Of a stretch of 64,000 bases of DNA, positions 32,630 to 42,700 are shown in pieces. The translations under genes and the position numbers were made by a program. The notes below the pieces were generated by a model that saw only the letters and a list, made by a program, of their open reading frames with translations, had not been told where the DNA came from and did no database searches. Origin of the DNA: Silene latifolia (lineage: Eukaryota; Streptophyta; Magnoliopsida; Caryophyllales; Caryophyllaceae); the NCBI RefSeq assembly GCF_048544455.1, contig NC_133526.1, forward strand, positions 7,332,001-7,396,000, in the 5' to 3' direction. Numbering within the stretch: position 1 is the stretch's first letter; each line of letters begins with the position of its first letter.

Positions 32630-34685
32630 TTAGCGATTCAAGACAACATTGACGATATCTTGTCGTGCCTTGCACATTGCAACAAGAGGTGTAGCCATAG
32701 GCATGGCTAGCCCAAAACCTTCAATCAATTCCACATTCACTCCACCATTAGTTTCCCAATCAAAACATTGGAGTAATGAAGCCAAAATTATTGGCATGGC
32801 TCTGTTTGCAAGCGAAGATCCGGGGCATGATCTTCTCCCAACCCCAAACGGTATAAAACATGTTCGATACTCGTTCACCTTACCACCTTCGAATCTCTTA
32901 GGATTAAAGTCTAATGGGTCGTCCCACAAATTCGGATCCCTTTGAATCGCCCACGCGTTGATCAACACCATTGTACCCTTTGGCACTTGATACCCTCCTA
33001 TGGTGCAATCTTCTGATGACGCGTGTGGTATTAAAAGCGGACCAGCAGGGAAGAGTCGCAATGTCTCGTTGATGATGTTTTGAATAAATTCAAGCTTGTC
33101 AAGATCAGATTCATCCACTAATCGATCTCTTCCTATGCGACTATCGATTTCCGATTGTGCCTCGTTAAGTATATTTTGATTGTTGAGCAACAATGCGAGT
33201 GCCCACTCTATTGTAACAACTGAAGTGTCAATTCCTCCCATCAACATTATCTACATTCATCAACGTAGTTAACAAATCTTTATAATGTTCATGCATTTGC
33301 AGATGTCGACTAGCTTAATTAGTAAAGTTGTGAGATATTAGTACTCATGACGAGGGACGAGGGTTCAAACACCGTCAACATCAAAATGAACGATTTAGGA
33401 CCTCATTTGATCTTTATGCATCTTATTTAACAAAAATACTCCCTCATATTCTAAATAATCTTCCTTCTTTCCTTTTTTTTTATCTATTCACAATATCTTT
33501 CACCTTTCCTTATTTAATAAAGTTTTATACTTATTTTAATCACCTGACCTCACAACAATACCACACCTAACCCACAACAATACTTATAATCACCTTATCC
33601 CACAACAATACTTATTTTAATCATCTCACCCACAAATTACAATAATACCCCACAATACTTTCCCTCTCTCGAATTACCCCAGCCTACTCCTGTATCATAC
33701 GATTGTCTTATAATATCATACGAAAAAAAAAAAACGAAAAAAAAACGTTTCTTTACCAGTATAATGCCCTTTATAATCTGATCAGAGTACTGCTCTGGAT
33801 TTTCTTCCTGCAAATCAAACAACTTGTAAATCAATGGCATTTTTTCTCCAAACTTACAAAAGCTTTCGTCTTTTTTAAACTTCTTGCATTCTTGTAATAC
33901 ACCATCAAAAAATTCCTCCATTTTTGTCATCACATTTTTCATTTTCCCTTCAATATTCCCATAATTAAACCATCTTAAAAATGGGAAAAAATCAATTGGA
34001 TTTGAGGCTCCACTCAACTCGAAAAGCTCGTTCAAAATCTCATACAACACTTTATCAACTCCCTCCATAAAATCGTATCGTTTTCCGGTTAACATTCTCA
34101 TAATAATGTTGAAGAAACATTGGAATAGTTTAGGTCTAATTTCAACTTGAGTAAAAAGACAGTCATGGATATTTGCGTTATTTGATAATAAACCCTTGAT
34201 AAGCGACTTAATCTCCTCCTCACGTACGTGACTGAGGAGGTTAAGTCGCGTGGTTGAGAAAAACTCTGAAGCCGTAATTTTCCTAAGGTCACGCCAATGG
34301 GACCCATAAGGTGCAGCACCAAGGGTAGTTTGGTTATAGTGGAAGTGTATTGAAGAACGGTTGTAGGGCCTATTGGCTAAAACGATGTCGTTTTTGGTGA
34401 AGCATTCTTCCACTAGAGACGGAGAAGATATAACAACTGCTCGGACATGGCCGAGTTTTAAGGAGTAGATGGGACCATATTTAGAGGATAATTCATGAAG
34501 TGAACGATGAAAAGGTTGGTTAGTGTTGAGTAGATGGATCGGAGGTGACCGATTATCGGAAGCGACGGTGGAGTTGGTGGTGGTGGTGATGGTGGTTTGT
34601 GTTTGTGGGTTGGTTTGGATGAGATGAGCAACCATATGAGACCTAAGAATGTTAGTGATATGGCATAGAGCCATGTTTGTTCCAT
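32630..34685 (-). pseudogene. CYP81-like cytochrome P450 with an early frameshift (CYP-C)
   Basis: Exon 1 is 34,685-33,757 and exon 2 is 33,250-32,630, with the same phase-0 intron as CYP-A. The N-terminus MEQTWLYAISLTFLG is an ER anchor followed by a Pro-rich hinge. A 5-nt insertion near 34,538-34,544, just after PSLPIIGHL, shifts the frame and the ATG-initiated reading ends after ...NMVPSTP. Exon 1 is 929 bp, two bases off a multiple of three. The downstream frame is otherwise open: the I-helix has GGIDTS with the normal Asp, ETLR, and the haem loop FGVGRRSCPG. A start in the other frame at 34,674 could rejoin the P450 frame but would lose the hydrophobic anchor. It converges on UGT-C. CYP81 enzymes oxidise specialised metabolites, so function here would need a different start or an undamaged allele. 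Confidence 0.82.
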
Positions 34686-36583
34686 TGTTGTTAATTTGTT
34701 ATGGATTTCTTGGCAAGTTGCATATTATAAGTATCTCACTACCTCTAGGGACGTGTTAACGTAAATGGAGGTCCAGTGTACCAAAAAATAAGGCCCCAAA
34801 AATGAAATATTTGATCATCAATAAAGGTTGTAAATTTGGTGGTCAAAACCGGAGACCCGGTTCCGCCTCCCGTGATTGCCCATGGCCTTAAACGCCCCTG
34901 CCACCTCAAAATATTTTTGAGATATATTTCGTAGAAGTAATTGTAAGCGATAGACGGTCTCTTACGAGACTTAAAGTTAGGTCCAGTTATTGACACGTTA
35001 GGGAAAAATCACGAATAAAAATATACGGAATATAAGAGTAAATTAAAAGTAAAAGAAAAAAATGATGGTAATTTAGATAGAAATTGTAGTATGTCTTTGA
35101 TGTTATCAATCAATTTATCATAATAAAAAGAACACTAGGGTCTAGGGCAATGTCCTTTCAATACAAATCCTTTGTGAAAACATCAACAATTTCATTTTCA
35201 TTGTTTATTAGAAGTTTGCTTTTAACTTTGTTCATATATGAAAATGGTTTATCGCTTGTTAACATAGAAAATGGAAAACCATTGTTTAAAATTGAATGTC
35301 TCAGACAACTCAAAGTTTTATAGAAGAGTTGATAGGGAATTGCAGAAATGTGGGGCTTGTCAAACATGCGGGCTGACCCAACCAAACCGCACACGGCCCA
35401 CCTCACGAATCCGCTTTGACCCAGCCCGCCAGGCTCATTTTCAGCCTGGCCTGACCCGCCTCACTCCAGATCGATTCTAGGTCCACTCCCACCAGGCCAG
35501 GTCCAGCCCGCCTTGAACTCGTACCCTTCCCCGGCCTGCCCTAGGCCCGACCTCGTCTCGCACCTCAAATCTACCTCGTGCTGGTTTCGGGTCTACTCTC
35601 ACCAGGCCCGACTCAACCCCATCCGTGCCCTATATATCCCGGGTCGGTTTCGGATTCACTTCTCCAACTTGGCCCGCCCCCGCTTCAGCCTGGATTGCCT
35701 CGACCCTCCCGTTTGAGTTTTGACCATCCCTAGGTGAAAGTGTGGAACTGCGAGTAGGTCTGGCTTTTACTTATTAAAATTTCAGGTCGGGCAAAAAATC
35801 AAGACGTAAAATAAGCCCATATTCAGCGCTAATCTCACGCAGAGCCTTTTTCGGGCCAAAAGTAAAACAAAGCCCGAGAAAATGTAGGACCGAATCGAGA
35901 TAGGCCTTCAGGTGTGGGCCACTTAATCAACTCTAGTAAGACCGGTTGATCGATTTAGATAGTAGGAAAATGTTTCACGACAAAGCCCTTGGGAATTTAA
36001 AACGCAATGGTAGGTTTGAAAGCCTAAAATTAGAATTGAATTTTGATTGAGATATTTCAAGTGTTAAGGAATTCTTATAAGTTGGAATTGAAATTAGACT
36101 CAATTTCTTATCAATTGCAACCTATTCCCTCTCAGTCACTATAATGTTCTCTCTTTTCCAAAACGGATTATTCAACTAATGTGTCCCACAATTCTTTATT
36201 TAACTACTAATAATTCATTCCTCTCTCCTATCACCAACCCCACACAACTTTTTTACTCATATTTTAATACTTTTCCTTAAGTATTGTGCCCATATCAAAT
36301 GGGAACATTATAGTGAGTTAGTGACTGGGAGGGAGTAATTAAAATTTGGAACACTCAAGTCGTTAACATATTCGTAGTAGTCATTTCAATTCTATTACGT
36401 TTTTTTATGATACAAATTTCATCACAATATTTTAATCAATGATTTTTTTTGCTTTTGCAAATATTTTCCGTCATAATATTTATTTTTTCTTAATAACTTC
36501 GGTAATTTCGACCCATACTCGCGCCGCACAATTTCAATTGCGATTCCATGAATTTATTAAATACCATTGCAAAATTGAAATAC
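34686..36583. other. Intergenic region between CYP-C and the full-length LINE
   Basis: No gene. A GC-rich hAT-like MITE is likely at 35,333-35,732 (TAGGGA-type ends and CCCGGCC-rich interior) and a second at about 35,755-35,936 (TAGGTCTGGC and TAGAGTTGAT ends). A Stowaway lies at 36,125-36,335. Confidence 0.45.
36125..36335. mobile_element. Stowaway-type MITE
   Basis: The ends TTCCCTCTCAGTCACTATAA and an inverted form ending GACTGGGAGGGAG are flanked by TA. A second family member is at 62,620-62,933. Confidence 0.8.
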
Positions 36584-36947
36584 AAGAATTCCAAAGGAAA
36601 CCTCTCTCTAGAAATTTAGAGAGAGACTTTCCTCTCTTTCGAGAGTTTTCATCAAAACCTAAACATCAAACAAAATAAAATAATCAACAAACATCCAATT
36701 TTTTAACTTCCTTTTTACGCCTTTGCATGCATTCTCTTGAAACTACCAACATATCTGTTATAACGTTTTCACTTCTCTATAATCTAATCATTACTTCCTT
36801 TATTCTCTCATTGGGTTACCTTCAAAACCCTTAACCTTCTTTCATTGCCTTTATCTGTTGCTATTACTTCCTTTTCTGTCACTCCTTTTAGTCGCCTTTT
36901 TATTCTTCCTTTTACCTGTCTTTTTCATCAGTCACTCTCAAATCAAT

Positions 36948-39704
36948 ATGGAAAATAATCCTTTCTTTTACGTGGAAGATGAAATACCACCTTTAGAGGA
37001 AATCTTTCATAATGTTAATTTTCGTACGGAAGTAGCAGCGAATCCAGGGCTTTTAAATGAGTGGAGATTTCCACGGAGTGGTCCTGTTGTTTCACCACAC
37101 CCTGATAATCTAGATGATTCCGTTGCATATTGGAGTCATTGTTTATTGGGTTTTTTAGTAGATTACCGTCTTCTTCGTGCTTTCAGTGTAAATCGGGTAG
37201 TCGAGGATAATTGGGCTACTCGTGGTCATGTGCATGTTAAGAGGATGGGAGATATTTATGTGCTTCACTTTGATGATATGGCTGATTTGCATGATGTTTT
37301 GGAACGAAGCATCCTTGTTATTGATGGTGCTTTAATGGTTCTTAGACAGTGGCAGCCGGGCATGGTTCCACGATGTGTGACCTTTCCTACTGCAAGGATC
37401 TGGGTCCGCGTTTGTGGACTACCGTTTGAATATCTGAACATGAATATGGCAGGTATTATTGCGCGGCTTTTTGGCAATGATACTGTCATTGAAGAGTTTC
37501 ATATTGTACCAGATCAAGATTATCTTCGGATGCGTGTTTCTGTTCGTTTGGGTGATCCTCTTAATCCAGGATTTTTCTTACATTGTACCAATGATAAGCT
37601 TCTTTGGATTCAATTCAAGTACGAAGAAGTTTTTAAGTATTGTACGCGGTGTGGGCGGATTGGTCATAAGGTAGGCATTTGTGGAGAAAGAATTTCTGAT
37701 ATTGTCTCTACATTGAATACTTCTCTTGAAAGGGCTATTGATCGAGGGTTTGTTGTTTTCCAAACTCGTTACCAATATACGATGTTTAATCTGAATTTAT
37801 GTGCTTTACCTACTACATCTAAATATATTACTTCCAAGGTCAGATTGGGTAATCGACGTGGTGAGTATGTCCCTGCAGATTATTTGGAGGAATATGTGAT
37901 CGACTTTGATTTAGGACTTATAGATGGTGGGCGGATGTATCCGGGAATGGAATTTGCGGTTACGGCTCTTCCTTTTGCGAGCCCTATCATTCCTGGGGAC
38001 ATGCAAGCATTCCAAAATGCCATGCAGAATGGCTTTGCTGATATAGAGGGGATGCATGATGTGGAAGTGAATACTGATCAGGGTTTGGGGGACGAAGGAG
38101 GTCAAACTGTACAACCCCCTCAAACTATGGCTATGCATGTGGATGTGGGGGTGGATAATCCGGAGCAACAACATGATCAACCTAATGGGGAGATGATGGA
38201 GGATGATAGGCCACATCAGAATGGACATGTTAGTCCTAATAGGCACGCCATGCAGAATGGTTTTATGCATCACTCTCCTGATGGAATTCGAGTTGACCCA
38301 GGTGATAATCATGAGCTGCATGTGGCAAATGACTTGCCAAATAATGTACATCACGCACTGGGGACTGGTCTCATACATGACAATGGGCATATGGTTCCTA
38401 CTGTTGACAATGAGGTGTTTCTTACTTTCCAAAATAATGGAGACATTGTTGATGCACCAGAAGATTTGATTGATGTACACTTAGAAGGGACTACTACTTT
38501 TGTTCCTCTACCTCAGCATGTTCATACTACCACTGCTACTCAGGCTATGGAGCTTCAAGCACCTATTTTAGATAGGAATTTGGTTTTGCATGCAGGTTAT
38601 TTACAAACTAATGGAAATATGCAACTTCAAATTCAGGAACATGCAGATCAGATGACTCCTATGGCTGTTTTGGGTGATGATGCTAATCAGGATTTAGACG
38701 CACCAACTAATCAGCACACTCTTCCTCTGGTGGAACATCAGGTCCCTATTCATCTGCCAAATGAAAATCACCCATTTCAGCAGGAAATGAATAATCCGGA
38801 TGCTACAGGAGGGGAGGAAATACCAGAAATACATCCTCCAATTTGGGTACCAGGGGATCCATATGTAGCATACCAGGGTCAAGGAGAATTTGAATATCCT
38901 TTTGATGAGGCGGGTTTTATTTTAAATTCTATTCGTTTGCGTGTTCAGGCTGAACCTCATAGAGCTTTTCAGGAAGATGATGCCAGGGGTTATGCGCAAT
39001 ATTTAGATGTTCCAGTTGGTTTACCCATTATGTATCATGATCCGCCGGTGAACCAGAACACTGCACTGTCGCCTGATGCTGATGCAACTGTTGACCCTGC
39101 AAATGTGGTTGTTTTTTACAGTTCTACCGATACTGATACCTCAACTCCTGAATGGCCGTTGTTATCTGCAAGTTCCACTTCGTCTGAGGAAGGCATTTTT
39201 CATGATGCATTGGAGGATCTGGTTATATTGCTGAATTCTGAAGGGAATGAAGAACCTTCTCCGCTACTTGATTTTGCTGCAGCTGCTTATCCTCCAAGAG
39301 TGGATACGAATATTATTACCCAGGCCTCAATTACGGTAATGGATGTCCCGTCGACCTCGCACATTGCTGAACCTTCTTCTCAAGCTGGTAAGGGTAAAGA
39401 AATAGCCACTTTGGCTGCTACCTTACAAGATAAGACTTCCTGTCCTAAGGGGAGTCCTAAGAGACGGGCTTTTTCAGACCCTGGTGCTTCGACACTTTCT
39501 TGCTGTGAACTTTATAATTGGGCTGATAGTTCTCTTGTCACCAGCCCATCTAAGAGGTCACGGAGTGATTGGGATCAGAATACGGGTGCATTTCGTGTGA
39601 CTATTCGAGATGAGGACATGATAGTTTCAAGTAGTGGTTCAAGTGATGATGGCTTACTTGGTGTTGCGGGGATTGAACCAGATCAATCTCCTACTCAGTC
39701 ATGA
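36948..39704 (+). CDS. LINE-A ORF1 (gag-like RNA-binding protein)
   Basis: The protein has 918 residues from the ATG at 36,948 (MENNPFFYVEDEIPPLEE); the open frame extends upstream only through non-ATG codons. The first third has the DUF4283-type fold, with WATRGHVHVKRMGD and VTFPTARIWVRVCGLPFEYL. A zinc knuckle, YCTRCGRIGHKVGIC, follows at about residues 233-247. The rest is a long His/Gln/Asn/Asp-rich linker with no recognised domain. The protein should coat LINE RNA. The stop (TGA, 39,702-39,704) overlaps the ORF2 ATG as ATGA. The frame is completely open, so this copy is young. Confidence 0.88.
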   Translation: MENNPFFYVEDEIPPLEEIFHNVNFRTEVAANPGLLNEWRFPRSGPVVSPHPDNLDDSVAYWSHCLLGFLVDYRLLRAFSVNRVVEDNWATRGHVHVKRMGDIYVLHFDDMADLHDVLERSILVIDGALMVLRQWQPGMVPRCVTFPTARIWVRVCGLPFEYLNMNMAGIIARLFGNDTVIEEFHIVPDQDYLRMRVSVRLGDPLNPGFFLHCTNDKLLWIQFKYEEVFKYCTRCGRIGHKVGICGERISDIVSTLNTSLERAIDRGFVVFQTRYQYTMFNLNLCALPTTSKYITSKVRLGNRRGEYVPADYLEEYVIDFDLGLIDGGRMYPGMEFAVTALPFASPIIPGDMQAFQNAMQNGFADIEGMHDVEVNTDQGLGDEGGQTVQPPQTMAMHVDVGVDNPEQQHDQPNGEMMEDDRPHQNGHVSPNRHAMQNGFMHHSPDGIRVDPGDNHELHVANDLPNNVHHALGTGLIHDNGHMVPTVDNEVFLTFQNNGDIVDAPEDLIDVHLEGTTTFVPLPQHVHTTTATQAMELQAPILDRNLVLHAGYLQTNGNMQLQIQEHADQMTPMAVLGDDANQDLDAPTNQHTLPLVEHQVPIHLPNENHPFQQEMNNPDATGGEEIPEIHPPIWVPGDPYVAYQGQGEFEYPFDEAGFILNSIRLRVQAEPHRAFQEDDARGYAQYLDVPVGLPIMYHDPPVNQNTALSPDADATVDPANVVVFYSSTDTDTSTPEWPLLSASSTSSEEGIFHDALEDLVILLNSEGNEEPSPLLDFAAAAYPPRVDTNIITQASITVMDVPSTSHIAEPSSQAGKGKEIATLAATLQDKTSCPKGSPKRRAFSDPGASTLSCCELYNWADSSLVTSPSKRSRSDWDQNTGAFRVTIRDEDMIVSSSGSSDDGLLGVAGIEPDQSPTQS

Positions 39705-42700
39705 AGACCTTGTCTTGGAATTGCAGGGGTCTTAACGATCCGCTCGCTCCTGCAATTTTCAAAGTTAGAGCGTTGATAACTAGTAGTATGTATGATATGT
39801 TATTTCTTTCTGAAACTAAATGTAGTGTAAGTCATGTTTCTTCTTTATTTTGTCGGTATGGCTATGATAGCTATGTAGGTGTTGATGCAGTAGATACTAA
39901 GGGCGGATTATGGGTGGGATGGAAATCTTTTTGGAACATGGAATGTATTTGTAAGTGTCAAAACTTTATCATCCTAAAAATCAATGAATGCCCTGGTCGC
40001 TTTTGGTACTTTTGTTGTGTTTATGGAGAGCCCAACAAGGACGGCAGGATAGCTGTTTGGATGCAACTTGAACAACAACTTCTCCTTCTTGATTCACATT
40101 TTGTCTTACTTGGAGATTTCAATCAAATTGAGGACAGAGATGACAAGTTGGGTGGTAGTAAAGGGGTTATTTTTGGGGCACGATATTTTTCCGAATGGAA
40201 GATGCGGAATTTATTATCGGATATTGCTTTTAAAGGTCCTAAATATACTTGGTGTAATAATCGGAAGGGGACTTCACGAGTTTATGAGCGTCTTGACAAG
40301 GGATTTACCTCCTCAAATTGGTATTCAAAGTTTCCAAACACGGGTATTCTACATCTGCCAATTCAATGCTCGGATCATTCACCAATTATTTTGGATACTG
40401 ACCTTTTATCTCCGACACGTTCATATTCCTTCAAATTGGAATCATGGTGTTTTGCTTATGAGGACTGCTTACAAATATTGAAATATGAATGGTTTAAACG
40501 AGATCGAGGCTCCTTTTCATTCAAACTTCAACGCAAACTTACTCGGGTACGGGGTGCCTTCAAGCAATGGACTCTCGGCAAAAGAAAGGAATGGTGTCAA
40601 AAGTGGACGGAGTTTGATGAATCTTTGAGCAATGAGCTTCAGGAGGTTTTTAATGGTAAGGATGCATCTGAATATGAGGGTTTGCATACAAAGTATCTGG
40701 AATTTAATAGAGCTGCTGGACTATTTTGGAAGCAAAGAGCGAAGTTAAATTGGTTGAAAGAAGGTGATGCATGTACGAAATATTTTTTTAATTCAGTTCG
40801 GGAAAGACACAAAAAGAATTTCATTTTTGGAATTAAACAAGATGGTGATAGCTGGACTTTCCAAAATAAGGATATTGCTGGAGCTTTTGAATCTTTTTTT
40901 CAAAAGATTTATGAAACTGCAGTGGATCACGAACCCTTTCCGGAGTTTCTTGCCTCTACTGAATCACTTTTTTCAAAAGTAAAATATAAATTGGATAGTG
41001 ATCAACAAGATCAATTGGATAGTGATCAGTGGATCCTTCAGGGCCCTTCTGGGACTGTTACTTTCCTTCCTGAGGGATTATATGATCATAGTCCCTGTCT
41101 TATGGAGTTATGGCATTCTTTTCCCAGGCAGAAATCTCGTTTTATGTATTTCAATATGTGGGGCAAAGATGACCAGTTTCTGAGTATTGTCCAACAGGTT
41201 TGGGGCTCCTCAATTTCTGGATGCTTGAGTTATCAGGTTGCAAGGAAGTTGAAACTTCTGAAAGGTCCTCTTAAGAAATTGAATAGAGAAGGCTATGGGG
41301 ATATTGTTACCTCTGCTCAGGTGGCTAAAATGTTTTTGGAGGAAATCCAGGGGAAACTTCACCTGGACCCCACAAACTATTTGCTCATGGCAGAGGAGAG
41401 GATTGCTGCTAAATCCTATAAGGATTTGGAAACAGCCAAGACCTCTTATCTTGCTCAGAAAGCTAAAGCTCTATGGCTTAATAATGCTGATGAAAACACT
41501 CACTATTTTCATAGTACCATTAAAGCTAGGAGAGCTATGAATAAAGTGCTTAGTATTCAGGATGTCAATGGCCAGATGTGTGGTGATGCTGATACCATTG
41601 AACATGCTTTTTTGGAATATTATGAGAACCTCTTGGGCACTTCTGAAGATGTGGATGATGTTTGTGTTGGAGTGGTTAGGCATGGTAAACTGGTTACCCC
41701 TGATCAGGCTGCTACTATGTGTTTACCTATTACCAAGGAGGAGATTAAGGCTGCTTTGTTGTCCATTCCCAGTGACAAGGCTCCTGGCCCTGATGGGTAC
41801 TCATCTGGTTTCTTCAAGGATGCGTTTACTGTTGTTGGTGATGAGGTGTGTGGTGCAGTTCAGGAGTTTTTCAGGACTGGTAAGCTGTTAAAACAGTTTA
41901 GTGCCACCATCCTTACATTGATTCCTAAAAAAGATTGTCCTACCTCTGTGACTGATTACAGACCAATTGCGTGCTGCAATGTGATCTACAAATGCATTAC
42001 TAAGATCATTTGTAATAGAATTGCTAGCACTCTTGCTGAGCTTGTGAGTCCTAATCAGAGTGCCTTCCTTCAAGGAAGGGATATCATTGATAACATCATG
42101 ATCTGTCAAGACCTAGTGAGACTATATAACAGAAGGAGTTGTTCTCCTAGGGTCCTGATGAAAGTTGACCTTAGGAAAGCATATGATTCCATTGAATGGC
42201 AGTTTGTTGAAGGGATGTTGGTTGCTTTGGATTTTCCTAGGACTATGATTAATTGGATAATGCAATGTCTCACTTCTCCTTATTATTCTCTAGCTCTTAA
42301 TGGAAATCAATTTGGCTTTTTCAAAGGAAGGAGAGGACTCAGACAAGGGGATCCTATGTCTCCTCTCCTATTTACCATCTGTCTTGAGTATTTCACCAGG
42401 ATTCTCAGTGTAGTTACTCAAAGACCAGATTTTAGGTTTCATCCTATGTGCAGGAAAGTGGGGTTGAGTCACCTGGCCTTTGCAGATGATTTGCTCTTGT
42501 TTTGCCGAGGAGACCTTGCTTCTGTGAGAGTTCTCATGAGAGCCTTCCTGTCTTTCTCTGAGGCTTCTGGCCTGCTTATGAATCAAGACAAGTCTGAGAT
42601 GTACATGCATGGTATCACACCTCTGGCTGCTGAAGCAATTTTGCAGTTGTCTGGCTTTAAGATTGGCCAATTTCCCTTTAAATATCTTGGCATTCCAATC

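Noticed and set aside
35158-35290. Possible Copia RNase H tail (EIVDVFTKDLY) on the minus strand
   Set aside because: Only the VDVFTK stretch resembles Copia, and no LTR or other domain is nearby.
37911-38480. Minus-strand frame across LINE-A ORF1
   Set aside because: It is an antisense shadow of the His/Asn-rich ORF1 linker with no recognisable domain.
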